From assembly GCF_013370205.1 (NCBI RefSeq), contig NZ_JABWGV010000007.1, positions 40,859-104,858 of the forward strand: a stretch of 64,000 nucleotides of DNA. The letters run 5' to 3'. This stretch comes from Qipengyuania atrilutea. GTDB lineage: Bacteria; Pseudomonadota; Alphaproteobacteria; Sphingomonadales; Sphingomonadaceae. Position 1 is the stretch's first letter, and each line of letters begins with the position of its first letter. The translations under genes were made by a program, and so were the position numbers. The notes under the pieces were generated by a model, which was given only the letters and a program-made list of their open reading frames with translations, searched no databases and was not told where the DNA came from. Shown one piece after another: positions 38,194 through 46,075 of this stretch.

Positions 38194-40052
38194 CCGCTCT
38201 CTCCCACGCGCTGTACGTCTGGTTGCCCTGCTTCCTGCGCGACCGTTACGATCTGGAACATGCCGGCATGCATGTGATAGAGAAGATGGCAGTGAAACGC
38301 CCAGTCTCCTGGCTCGTCGGCGGTGAGATCGAACTGGGCGAAGCCGCCGGGCTGCACGACCACCGTGTGCTTTTGTGGTTGGCGATCGGCAGGTGCGCCG
38401 TTGACGAGCTCGAAGAAATGACCGTGAAGGTGGATCGGGTGCGCCATCATGGTGTTGTTGACCAGCTTGACCCGAACCCGTTCGTTATAGGCAAAGCGGA
38501 TCGGCTCGTCGCTGACGGCCGAGAACTTCTCGCCGTCGAACGACCACATGTAGCGTTCCATGTTCCCGGTGAGATGAATTTCCATCTGGCGCGACGGCGT
38601 GCGCAGATCGTCATTCGGTTCGAGCGCGACCAGATCCTTGTAGTTCAGCACCTTATGCGGAACCTTGTCGAGGCCGATACCAGGATCGCCCATCCGGTCC
38701 TGCGGGTTCATGGCAACCATGTCTATGCCTGGACTGACCTTCACATCGGGTGGCAGCCTGGACGTGTCGCGCATGTCCATGCCGCCCATCGACATTCCAG
38801 CCATTCCGGCCATCGCTCCCTCGCTTGACCCGTCGCCGCTGTCGCTCATGTCCATACCGTCCGGCGGCGAGGTTCCATGTCCCATCGCGCTATGATCCAT
38901 GCCTGACATGTCACCTTCCATTCCAGCCATGCCACCCATACCCGCCATGCCCATATCGGCCATCGTCAGGAGCGGCGGATCGCGCAGCGCGGGGACAGGC
39001 GCGCGGGCACCGGGGCGGCTGGCAAGCGTCGCGACCGCCATGCCCGAGCGATCCATGCTTTCCGCGACGATGGTATGCGCTTCGCCGGTCGGTTCGACGA
39101 CTATATCGTAGGTCTCGGCGGTGCCGATCTGGAACTCTTCGACCTCGACCGGCCTCACGTTGAGACCGTCGGCCGCTACGACCCAGAATTTCAGCCCGGG
39201 AATACGGACGTTGTAAAAGGACATGGCGCTGCCATTGATCACCCGGATGCGGACCCGCTTGCCGCGCGAAAACAGATATTCCAGCCCTTCTTCGGGACCG
39301 TGTCCATTGGCGAGGTAAGTGTAGGTCGAGCCCGTGACGTCGAGGATATCTGTCGGCATCATGCGCATTTCTGCCCACATCCGGCGCTCTTCTCCGGTCA
39401 GCGGATAATCATCGGTCAACGTGCGTTGCTGGTAATTGAAGTACCCCTCGCCCTTCTTCAGCTTCGACATGATTGTGTGGGGATGCATCGGCGTAAATTC
39501 GCTGAGCAGCATCACGTAATCGTAGTCGGCCTGCACCGGATCGGGTCCGGTAGGATCGACGATGATGGGCCCGTAATGCCCGGCCTGTTCCTGCAGGCCG
39601 GAATGGCTATGCCACCAATAGGTGCCAGCCTGCCGTATGGCGGGCATTTCGTAGGTGAATGTCTGCCGCGGCCCGATACCGGGAAAGCTCACACCGGGCA
39701 CGCCATCGAACTGAAACGGCACAAGCAGTCCGTGCCAGTGGATCGAACTGTCTTCGTCCAGCGCATTTGTCACATTGAGATTGACAGGATCGCCTTCTTT
39801 CAGCCGCACCAGCGGACCGGGAACGCTACCGTTCACCGCCACTCCCATACCGCTACGGCCCTGAACAATTCGCGGGCCGCGCGCGATGGTTAGATCGATA
39901 TTGCGGCCGGATACTTCATCGAAACCCTGGCGGATCGTCGCGCCATTCATGTTGCCGCCGCGCGCCCAGGCGGGCATCGCGGCGGTGGCACCAAACAGGC
40001 CGCCGGCGACGATACTCGAGCCCAGGAATTTGCGTCGATTGATTGCTTGCAT
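38190..40052 (-). CDS. copA: CopA/PcoA-type multicopper oxidase
   Basis: 620 aa periplasmic copper oxidase. A Tat signal (NRRKFLGSSIVAGGLFG) is followed by three cupredoxin domains with HWHGLLVP, WWHSHSG, HPIHLHGHFFEL and HCHLLYHMHAGMF. A Met-rich copper-binding insertion of the PcoA type spans about residues 370-430 (MADMGMAGMGGMAGMEG, MDHSAMGHG). Transcribed with copB downstream. The start lies 36 bp after the ECF-type promoter motif at 40088-40110. Confidence 0.95.
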   Translation of the reverse strand: MQAINRRKFLGSSIVAGGLFGATAAMPAWARGGNMNGATIRQGFDEVSGRNIDLTIARGPRIVQGRSGMGVAVNGSVPGPLVRLKEGDPVNLNVTNALDEDSSIHWHGLLVPFQFDGVPGVSFPGIGPRQTFTYEMPAIRQAGTYWWHSHSGLQEQAGHYGPIIVDPTGPDPVQADYDYVMLLSEFTPMHPHTIMSKLKKGEGYFNYQQRTLTDDYPLTGEERRMWAEMRMMPTDILDVTGSTYTYLANGHGPEEGLEYLFSRGKRVRIRVINGSAMSFYNVRIPGLKFWVVAADGLNVRPVEVEEFQIGTAETYDIVVEPTGEAHTIVAESMDRSGMAVATLASRPGARAPVPALRDPPLLTMADMGMAGMGGMAGMEGDMSGMDHSAMGHGTSPPDGMDMSDSGDGSSEGAMAGMAGMSMGGMDMRDTSRLPPDVKVSPGIDMVAMNPQDRMGDPGIGLDKVPHKVLNYKDLVALEPNDDLRTPSRQMEIHLTGNMERYMWSFDGEKFSAVSDEPIRFAYNERVRVKLVNNTMMAHPIHLHGHFFELVNGAPADRQPQKHTVVVQPGGFAQFDLTADEPGDWAFHCHLLYHMHAGMFQIVTVAQEAGQPDVQRVGESG

Positions 40053-40087
40053 GAGAAAGTCCTGTTCGAAGGAGGTTTGCCCTATCC

Positions 40088-40110
40088 TACGCGGCTGGAG
40101 GCGCTTCCCC
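40088..40110 (-). promoter_or_regulatory. Putative ECF promoter of the copAB operon
   Basis: On the minus strand GGGGAA (40105-40110), 13 bp, CGTA (40088-40091), preceded by GTGA. It abuts the stop codon of the sigma-factor gene and lies 36 bp before copA. The same element at the same spacing precedes the anti-sigma gene (41435-41457) and the divergent DUF2231 gene (41475-41497). Confidence 0.6.
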
Positions 40111-40671
40111 TCACGCGCGCGAAATTTTTTCCTTCAGAGCCTTTCGGGCACGGTAGACCAGCGATTCCACCGCCTTCTCCGAAACACCCATTATATCGGC
40201 AACCTCGTTCTGGCTTCGCCCATCGATGGCAACGAGAATCAGCGCCTCGCGCAGCCGCACGGGAAGCCGTTGAATTTCGGCATGGGTCTTTTGCAGAAGC
40301 TGCCGATCGACTGTCTCGGATTCCGGCGAGGGCGCAGGATCGGAGGCAAGTTCCGGCATGGAAGCCTTTCCGAACCCCAGGAACTGCGCTGCCTTCCGCC
40401 TGCGGAGTTTGTCGCGGCATTTGTTGAGTGTGATCGTCGTGAGGAACGGGAGAACGGGCCGCGCCGGATCGAGGCGCTTGCGGGCGATCCACGCCGAAGC
40501 AAGGGCATTCTGCACAACGTCTTCGGCTTCATCATGTGAGCCAACCATTCGCAATGAGGTTGCAAGCAGGCGGGGTATGAGCGGTTCTACAAGTTCCGTG
40601 AATGCGCGGCGGTCACCGGCGGCAACTTTTGCAACAAGCGCCTGCTCCTGACTATCCGGCTGCCCCTGCAC
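40111..40671 (-). CDS. ECF sigma factor, CnrH-like
   Basis: 186 aa RNA polymerase sigma factor of the extracytoplasmic-function type. Region 2 (SHDEAEDVVQNALASAW, RPVLPFLTTITLNKCRD) and region 4 (RLPVRLREALILVAIDG, SQNEVADIMGVSEKAVES) are both intact. GTG start at 40671, 7 bp after the stop of the CnrX-like sensor. Organisation anti-sigma, sensor, sigma matches cnrYXH. It probably directs the GGGGA(A/G)-N13-CGTA promoters before copA, before this cassette and before the DUF2231 gene. Confidence 0.92.
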   Translation of the reverse strand: MQGQPDSQEQALVAKVAAGDRRAFTELVEPLIPRLLATSLRMVGSHDEAEDVVQNALASAWIARKRLDPARPVLPFLTTITLNKCRDKLRRRKAAQFLGFGKASMPELASDPAPSPESETVDRQLLQKTHAEIQRLPVRLREALILVAIDGRSQNEVADIMGVSEKAVESLVYRARKALKEKISRA

Positions 40672-40678
40672 TCCGCGA

Positions 40679-41119
40679 TCATTCCGAAGGCGAACCGGTC
40701 AGTGACCGGGCAACCTGCTGATCGAATTCGCGTTGCTGCTCTTGGTCGAGAATGCGGCGCATCGCGAAAACATGCCGGACCGTCGCCTTCTGCAATTCGC
40801 CCATGCTCTGGTGGACCTCGTCGATGGCTAGACTGACCTCGGGGCCGTATTCATGCTCCTTGTCCATCGCGGCGGCCAGATTGGCGTTAGCACGCCGAAC
40901 CGCCAGTTCGCGCTGGGCGTTCTCGATTGCGTAGCGCTCCTCGAGACGGTCGAGCCGATCTTCCTGTTGGGCGGTGAGGTCGAGCTGTTCGTGAACGAAT
41001 TCGTGGAGACTGCCCGGCTGGGTTGGCGCGAACCATCGCTCTGCTGCGACCGCGCCCAGAAATCCCGCAAGAGCAGCGAGTAGGACGGCAAGCGCGATAT
41101 ACAGTTTGGGACTTTTCAT
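40679..41119 (-). CDS. CnrX-like periplasmic metal sensor
   Basis: 146 aa with one N-terminal TM (YIALAVLLAALAGFLGAV) and a helical-hairpin periplasmic domain. All five metal ligands known for CnrX (H42, H46, E63, H119, M123) have counterparts at a constant offset of three: H39, H43, E60, H116, M120 (motifs HEFVH and HVFAM). CnrX senses Ni/Co and releases sigma CnrH through anti-sigma CnrY; here the adjacent targets are copper genes. The ATG at 41119 overlaps the upstream stop (ATGA); a TTG one codon earlier is possible. Confidence 0.9.
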   Translation of the reverse strand: MKSPKLYIALAVLLAALAGFLGAVAAERWFAPTQPGSLHEFVHEQLDLTAQQEDRLDRLEERYAIENAQRELAVRRANANLAAAMDKEHEYGPEVSLAIDEVHQSMGELQKATVRHVFAMRRILDQEQQREFDQQVARSLTGSPSE

Positions 41120-41394
41120 CAATCGACGTGTAGCAGCGCGGCGGGAGAAAGGCGGGCGTCGCTAAATAGCGGGTAGGCGGGTTCCTGAGCATAGACAGGA
41201 GCCTGAACCGTGAGGGCACCCGCGCCGAGTCCAACTGCGAACAGGCCGGCAAACAGCATGCTGCGCATGGCCCCGTCCCGCCGCGCACTCATATCGCCGA
41301 CACGTTCCCAGACGCCTTCCATGAAGCCGCCGAGCACGCCGGGCGCAACATCGTGGGCAAGAGCGCTCAGAATAGGGTCCAGGTCCTGTTCCAT
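41119..41394 (-). CDS. CnrY-like membrane anti-sigma factor
   Basis: 91 aa. A short cytoplasmic N-terminal region (DLDPILSALAHDVAPGVL...WERVGDMSARRD) that could clamp the sigma factor, one TM helix (SMLFAGLFAVGLGAGALTV) and a short periplasmic tail. Size and topology match CnrY/NccY rather than zinc-binding anti-sigma factors. ATG 41394 is chosen because it follows the promoter motif at 41435-41457 and an AAGGA. Longer in-frame starts up to 41538 would include that promoter. Confidence 0.8.
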   Translation of the reverse strand: MEQDLDPILSALAHDVAPGVLGGFMEGVWERVGDMSARRDGAMRSMLFAGLFAVGLGAGALTVQAPVYAQEPAYPLFSDARLSPAALLHVD

Positions 41395-41434
41395 CGGTGC
41401 GGGTCGATCCTTCAACTGCTGTTCGTTCTTCCCA

Positions 41435-41457
41435 TACGCGCGGCGCGTCCGCTCCCC
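41435..41457 (-). promoter_or_regulatory. Putative autoregulated ECF promoter of the cnrYXH-like cassette
   Basis: GGGGAG (41452-41457), 13 bp, CGTA (41435-41438) on the minus strand, 40 bp before the anti-sigma start. It shares spacing and core with the copA promoter and with the divergent motif at 41475-41497. Confidence 0.6.
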
Positions 41458-41474
41458 GCAAAGATATTTAATGA

Positions 41475-41497
41475 GGGGAGGCGGCTCGGGATGCGTA
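41475..41497 (+). promoter_or_regulatory. Putative ECF promoter of the DUF2231 operon
   Basis: GGGGAG (41475-41480), 13 bp, CGTA (41494-41497) on the plus strand, 50 bp before the ATG at 41547, with TGA just before the GGGG as at copA. It is divergent from the cassette promoter, the two -35 elements being 17 bp apart. Confidence 0.6.
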
Positions 41498-41546
41498 ACA
41501 GGCAGCATAGCTCTCGTTAATCTGCGGTGAAAGGGCACGCGCCACC

Positions 41547-42206
41547 ATGAAAGCAGTCCATTTTTTGATACTTGTTTGCGCGGTGATCCTGCCGCTCGGT
41601 CCTGTTTATGCGCACGGCGACGAAGCGCATGATCCCGCTACGAACGCTGCCGCCTCTTCCGAGCCAAGTCAGGAAGCGACTGGCATGAGCGGGATGCAAA
41701 GCGCCTCGGGTCAGTCTGCCGAAGCCGGCCACGGCTCCGACGGCCATGATGACGCATCCGGCGGACACGAGAGCGTCAGTGAGGGTGACTTTGTCACTGT
41801 CCTCAAGAAGCTGCATCCCGCGACGATCCATTTCCCGATTGCACTGTTCCTGCTGGCAGCCTTGGCCGAATTGTTCGTCATGGCCGGGAGAGGCGCTGCA
41901 GCCGAACCCGCTGTCCGCGTGCTGATCTATGGCGGTGCGGGCGGTGCCGTCGTCGCAGCCCTGTTCGGCTGGATTCATACCGGCCTCTGGTTTGGCGGCG
42001 ATACGGTCATGCATCTCCACCGCTGGAACGGAATGCTGATCGCCGCGCTCGGTCTCGCTCTTGCCGCCCTTGCTTACAGGCCGCGTAAAGACAGAGTCCT
42101 TCTGCGCACCGGACTTTTCGCGATGGCCGCGCTCATTCTGCTTCAGGGTTTTCTCGGCGGAGAGCTTGCGCACGGCCCCGATCACCTTGGCCTCTCCTGG
42201 ATCTGA
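41547..42206 (+). CDS. DUF2231-family membrane protein with His/Met-rich periplasmic segment
   Basis: 219 aa. Signal-like N terminus (MKAVHFLILVCAVILPLGPVYA), then a His/Met/Ser-rich stretch (HGDEAHDP, GMSGMQSASG, HGSDGHDDASGGH) of about 60 residues and a four-TM DUF2231 domain with conserved His (LHPATIHFPIALFLLAALAE, HTGLWFGG, VMHLHRWNG). DUF2231 proteins occur near c-type cytochrome and copper genes and may bind haem or metal. First gene of the forward run, behind an ECF-like promoter. Confidence 0.85.
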   Translation: MKAVHFLILVCAVILPLGPVYAHGDEAHDPATNAAASSEPSQEATGMSGMQSASGQSAEAGHGSDGHDDASGGHESVSEGDFVTVLKKLHPATIHFPIALFLLAALAELFVMAGRGAAAEPAVRVLIYGGAGGAVVAALFGWIHTGLWFGGDTVMHLHRWNGMLIAALGLALAALAYRPRKDRVLLRTGLFAMAALILLQGFLGGELAHGPDHLGLSWI

Positions 42207-42215
42207 AGGATAAAC

Positions 42216-42608
42216 ATGATGCAGCATTTCAAGACGAAGAAGATGATTGGAACGCTTTTCCTCGGGACCGCGCTGGCGGGCTTGGCGGCGTGCGATCAAC
42301 AACCCGAGCCTATGGCGGATGACGGAAATACGGCTGCCATCGAGACAGCACCGGCGAGCGCGCCGTCGCCAGTTGAGGCCGCTTCCGTAAATTCGACCGA
42401 GACCGGCGTAGAAACCGCGCCCGTCGCCAGCGTACCCGCGACCGAGCGCAAGCCGGCTGGTCCGGCCGAAGCGCCACCACCGCGCACGCCGACAACTGGT
42501 TTGACGCCGGCACCCGGTCCAACGACCTCGGATGTTCCGGAACCGGTCGACCCGCATGCAGGGCACAACATGGAGACCATGTCCGATCACGACATGGAAG
42601 GAATGTAG
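42216..42608 (+). CDS. Pro/Ala-rich lipoprotein with C-terminal His/Met motif
   Basis: 130 aa. Lipobox LAGLAAC, then a low-complexity Pro/Ala/Thr stalk (APPPRTPTTGLTPAPGP) and a C-terminal metal-ligand tail (DPHAGHNMETMSDHDMEGM). No enzymatic domain. The gene lies 9 bp after the DUF2231 gene. Looks like a surface- or periplasm-anchored arm presenting a copper-binding tail; this is inferred from composition. Confidence 0.7.
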   Translation: MMQHFKTKKMIGTLFLGTALAGLAACDQQPEPMADDGNTAAIETAPASAPSPVEAASVNSTETGVETAPVASVPATERKPAGPAEAPPPRTPTTGLTPAPGPTTSDVPEPVDPHAGHNMETMSDHDMEGM

Positions 42609-42619
42609 GAGATTTGAGC

Positions 42620-43096
42620 ATGAAATTCATAGTTACTGGCTTGGGCATACGCCGCGCGCGCGCGGCACTCGCTACTTTCGGCGTGATCCTCCTTGCAGCC
42701 TGCACGAGCGCCGCACAGGCAAGCCCCTATGTAATGTTCCGCGATCCGCAATGCGGATGCTGCGGGGAATGGGCGAAGCATGTTCGCACCGGTCTGGATC
42801 ACGAGGTCACGGTTCGCGAAGACCGTCCCATGGCCGAGGTTAAGGCTGATGCAGGCGTGCCTGACGACTTGATTTCCTGCCATACGATGGAAGTCGATGG
42901 CTATGTGATTGAGGGACATGTTCCTGCACGCGAGATCGCGCGCCTTCTCGAAGAACGACCCGACGGCGTGACTGGCCTCGCCGTTGCGGGAATGCCCCTG
43001 GGCTCCCCCGGCATGGAAGTTGGCGGGAGGGTGCAGCCCTACCAGGTCATTGCCTTCGGCCCTGCGGGCGAGCGCGTATTTGCAAGCTATCCATGA
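42620..43096 (+). CDS. DUF411 periplasmic metal-binding protein
   Basis: 158 aa. A signal segment (ARAALATFGVILLAACTSAAQA) precedes a DUF411 domain with MFRDPQCGCCGEWAKH near the start and SCHTMEVDGYVIEGHVP in the middle, both family hallmarks. The domain has a thioredoxin-like outline, and homologues are found in copper and silver resistance operons. ATG 42620 follows AGGAG. Probably a periplasmic copper-binding or redox protein. Confidence 0.9.
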   Translation: MKFIVTGLGIRRARAALATFGVILLAACTSAAQASPYVMFRDPQCGCCGEWAKHVRTGLDHEVTVREDRPMAEVKADAGVPDDLISCHTMEVDGYVIEGHVPAREIARLLEERPDGVTGLAVAGMPLGSPGMEVGGRVQPYQVIAFGPAGERVFASYP

Positions 43097-43147
43097 CCCG
43101 CTGGAGCGGGCTGGAGTGAAAACGATCCGATTGAAAGGAAAGCCGAT

Positions 43148-43423
43148 ATGACCGATCGATCGATCCGCCCGGACATCTTGCGATGGGGCTGGACGCTCAG
43201 CAGTTTTCTGCTTCTCAGCTATCTGCTTTGTGTGGGTTTCGGCCTCCTTTTCCCTGAGCGGTTTCACATGCACGAAGCTTGGGCGCCTCTTTTGCCCGGC
43301 TTCGAATGGCTGACCTGGCGCGGCTTCCTTGCCGGAGCCCTCGGCAGCTTCCTTTATGGCTGGTATATTGCCGTCGTCGTGGTGCCGCTTTACGCCGTGT
43401 TCGGTCGAGAAAAGCGCGGATGA
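43148..43423 (+). CDS. Small two-TM membrane protein (DUF5676-like)
   Basis: 91 aa with two TM helices (WTLSSFLLLSYLLCVGFGLL and GALGSFLYGWYIAVVVVPLY) joined by a loop with conserved-looking FPERFHMHEAWAPLLPGF. The overall pattern recalls DUF5676 proteins found beside metal and redox genes. RBS AAAGGAAAG. It lies between DUF411 and the permease gene in the same direction. Function unknown. Confidence 0.7.
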   Translation: MTDRSIRPDILRWGWTLSSFLLLSYLLCVGFGLLFPERFHMHEAWAPLLPGFEWLTWRGFLAGALGSFLYGWYIAVVVVPLYAVFGREKRG

Positions 43424-43499
43424 CGTTGCACCTCACACTCCACAAGACCTGTCGTGATCGACGCGCTCCCGGCATTCCGGACGGGGGAGTTCGAGCCTT

Positions 43500-44909
43500 A
43501 TGACTGCGACGAAGCATGGCACACATGCCGCGATGGAAAGCGCGCCCGACGCCGCTGGTGAGGGGACAATAAGTCTCGCCGGGGGTGTGGCTATGGGTAC
43601 CGGCGTGATGATCGGCGCTGGGATCTTCGCTCTCACCGGTCAGATCGCGGAACTTGCCGGCCCGCTGTTCCCGCTATCGTTCGTTCTGGGTGCGCTCGTC
43701 ACATCACTGGCCGCCTATAGCTACATCAAGATGTCCAATGCCTGGCCGTCGTCGGGCGGCATCGCGATGATACTGCAGAAAGCCTATGGTCCTGGCGTCG
43801 TTGCGGCCTCGGCTTCGCTGCTCATGGCGCTTTCGATGGTTATCAACGAAAGCCTCGTTGCGCGAACCTTTGCTACCTACGCCCTGCGACCGTTCGGGCT
43901 TGAGGAGAACAGTCTCCTGCTGTCAGCCCTGGCTCTTGGGTTGATCGTATTCGCCTATATCGTGAACAAGGCGGGCAATCGATCGGTGAGCGGCTTCTCG
44001 CTTGTCATGTCGGCGATCAAGATCGGCGGGATCGCTCTGTTCGCCGTGGCCGCAATCGCCGCGAGCGGATTTTTCTCCGGCGCGTTTGCCGAGCCTGCGT
44101 CTATGACGAGCGGCGGCGCGTTCCTGGCGTCGGTCGCGTTCTCGATCCTGGCGTTCAAGGGCTTTACCACGATCACCAATAGCGGCGGAGAGATCGTCGA
44201 TCCGCATCGCAATGTAGGCCGCACGATCATGATCTCGATCGCGATCTGCGTCGTCACCTACCTGCTCGTCGCGTTCGCGGTCGGGTCCAGTCTGACGATC
44301 GGCCAGATCGTCGAGGCGCGCGATTATTCGCTCGCTGCCGCCGCCCGGCCGGCGCTTGGAGAGCTCGGGTTCTGGTTTACCATCGTCATTGCGATTGCGG
44401 CGACCACTTCGGGCGTGATCGCCAGCGTATTTGCAGTCTCGCGGATGCTCACCATGCTGACCGAGATGAAGATGATCCCGCACAGTCACTTCGGCATGAA
44501 GGGTCCGATCCGCGGTCACTTGCTGGTCTATACGGTGGTGATCGCGGGCACGCTCGCGGTGCTGTTCGACCTGTCGCGGATCGCTTCGCTCGGGGCGTTC
44601 TTCTATCTCGTCATGGACATGCTGGTCCATTGGGGCGTGTACCGCCATCTGCGCAAGGAGATCGGGGCCAAGGGTTCGGTCCTGCTTGCGGCAATCGCTG
44701 CCGACGGCGTAATTCTTGTCGCCTTTGCGGGGGTGAAGCTCGATTCCGACCCCGCCATCGTGGTGATCGGGGCGGTCCTCATAGCTGCGGTATTTGGTCT
44801 CGAAGCCCTGTTCCTGCGCCGGAGACGTGCGGAGGATGGGAACGCGCATGCGGACGCCGGCGTCAATGGAAGCAGCCAAGACCATCAAAACGAGGCAGAA
44901 AAACAATGA
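43500..44909 (+). CDS. APC-superfamily permease
   Basis: 469 aa with about twelve TM segments. The N-terminal unwound-helix signature GTGVMIGAGIFALTGQIAELAG, split by the usual glycines, identifies the amino-acid/polyamine/organocation superfamily. TM6 region SVAFSILAFKGFTTITN carries the family's F-x-G-F type substrate site. The C terminus is hydrophilic. Its stop overlaps the next ATG (ATGA), coupling it to a glutaredoxin-like fusion. A permease in this setting could import a thiol or amino-acid ligand used in metal or redox homeostasis; the substrate is not predictable. Confidence 0.85.
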   Translation: MTATKHGTHAAMESAPDAAGEGTISLAGGVAMGTGVMIGAGIFALTGQIAELAGPLFPLSFVLGALVTSLAAYSYIKMSNAWPSSGGIAMILQKAYGPGVVAASASLLMALSMVINESLVARTFATYALRPFGLEENSLLLSALALGLIVFAYIVNKAGNRSVSGFSLVMSAIKIGGIALFAVAAIAASGFFSGAFAEPASMTSGGAFLASVAFSILAFKGFTTITNSGGEIVDPHRNVGRTIMISIAICVVTYLLVAFAVGSSLTIGQIVEARDYSLAAAARPALGELGFWFTIVIAIAATTSGVIASVFAVSRMLTMLTEMKMIPHSHFGMKGPIRGHLLVYTVVIAGTLAVLFDLSRIASLGAFFYLVMDMLVHWGVYRHLRKEIGAKGSVLLAAIAADGVILVAFAGVKLDSDPAIVVIGAVLIAAVFGLEALFLRRRRAEDGNAHADAGVNGSSQDHQNEAEKQ

Positions 44910-45661
44910 AGCAGGCAAAAGTATACCGGATGGTGATGGACAAGCACATCTGTCCATACGGCCTGAAAACGGTCGACCTGCTCGAACGGCAGGGTTTTGC
45001 GGTCGAGGACAATCACCTCTCCTCGCGCGAAGAAACCGACGCGTTCAAGCAAGAGCATGGCGTCGAGACGACACCGCAGACCTTTATCGATGGCAAGCGG
45101 ATCGGCGGATACGACGATGTCCGCGCCCATTTCGGCAAGAAGAGAACGCAGACCGGCGACGACACGATCAGCTATCAACCCGTCATCGCCATCTTCGCGA
45201 TCGCGGCGCTGCTTGGCCTCGCCATCAGCTGGTACGCGCTTGGCGAGCTGCTCACCGTGCAAGCTGCCGAATGGTTTGTCAGTCTGTCAATGTGCTTGCT
45301 CGCGGTGCAGAAGCTGCAGGACGTCCGCAGCTTCTCGACCATGTTCCTCAATTACGATCTGCTGGCGCAGCGCTGGGTGCGCTACGGTTTCGTCTATCCC
45401 TTCGGCGAGGCGCTGGCTGGTATCCTGATGACCGCGCATGCGCTGCCGATCATCTCGGTACCGGTCTCACTGTTCATAGGCACGATTGGTGCCGTCAGCG
45501 TGTTCTACGCGGTCTACATCCAGAAGCGTGAGCTCAAATGCGCCTGCGTGGGCGGCAGTTCCAACGTGCCGCTGGGGTTCGTGTCGCTGACCGAGAACCT
45601 GTTCATGATCGGTATGGGCCTCTGGATGGGAGCAAAGGCGCTGGGCTGGATCACTTTATGA
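44906..45661 (+). CDS. Glutaredoxin-MauE-like membrane fusion
   Basis: 251 aa. Residues 1-80 are a glutaredoxin-like domain with a monothiol CPYG motif (C16) and TTPQTFIDGKRIGGYDD, the glutathione-binding cis-Pro region. The rest has about four TM helices of the MauE/DoxX type, ending with a CAC pair in ELKCACVGGSSNVPLG. MauE-like domains handle disulfide formation in partner proteins. The ATG overlaps the permease stop, and its own stop overlaps the channel ATG. It likely moves reducing equivalents across or at the membrane; the partner protein is unknown. Confidence 0.85.
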   Translation: MKQAKVYRMVMDKHICPYGLKTVDLLERQGFAVEDNHLSSREETDAFKQEHGVETTPQTFIDGKRIGGYDDVRAHFGKKRTQTGDDTISYQPVIAIFAIAALLGLAISWYALGELLTVQAAEWFVSLSMCLLAVQKLQDVRSFSTMFLNYDLLAQRWVRYGFVYPFGEALAGILMTAHALPIISVPVSLFIGTIGAVSVFYAVYIQKRELKCACVGGSSNVPLGFVSLTENLFMIGMGLWMGAKALGWITL

Positions 45662-46074
45662 TCGCGGCTCTGCTCCTCGGCTTCGTCCTATTTGCGGTCT
45701 CGCTCTATTTTCATATGTGGATGCTGCGCGGCGCCAAGGCCCTTTCCCCGCCCGGGAAGGAGCCAAGGCATCTTCGGGTCCTTGCCGGCTCGTCCCTGGT
45801 TCTTGCCAGCCATCTCGTCATCGCCGGTATCTTTGCAGGCGGTATGTATCTCGCCAGTGTTTGGGGACTTGGAGCGCTGGAGCAGGACGTCATCGATAGC
45901 TGGATGGACTATTATTACTTCGCGCTGATTACGATATCGACTGTCGGACTGGGCGATATTCTGCCCGCCGGTCACATGCGCGCTATTTCCGGAATAGCCG
46001 CACTGACCGGGTTCCTGATGATCAGCTGCACCGCCCAATATGTCTACCAGACCATGAGCAAACAGGAGAACTGA
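45658..46074 (+). CDS. Two-TM potassium-channel-like protein
   Basis: 138 aa. About three hydrophobic segments. The pore loop TISTVGLGDILPAGHMR carries TVGLGD, a variant of the K-channel filter TVGYGD. No RCK/TrkA domain follows, so it would form a tetramer gated by other means, or the filter may serve another role. The start overlaps the upstream stop (ATGA). Its place in an operon of redox and metal proteins is unusual. Confidence 0.75.
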   Translation: MIAALLLGFVLFAVSLYFHMWMLRGAKALSPPGKEPRHLRVLAGSSLVLASHLVIAGIFAGGMYLASVWGLGALEQDVIDSWMDYYYFALITISTVGLGDILPAGHMRAISGIAALTGFLMISCTAQYVYQTMSKQEN

Positions 46075-46075
46075 T

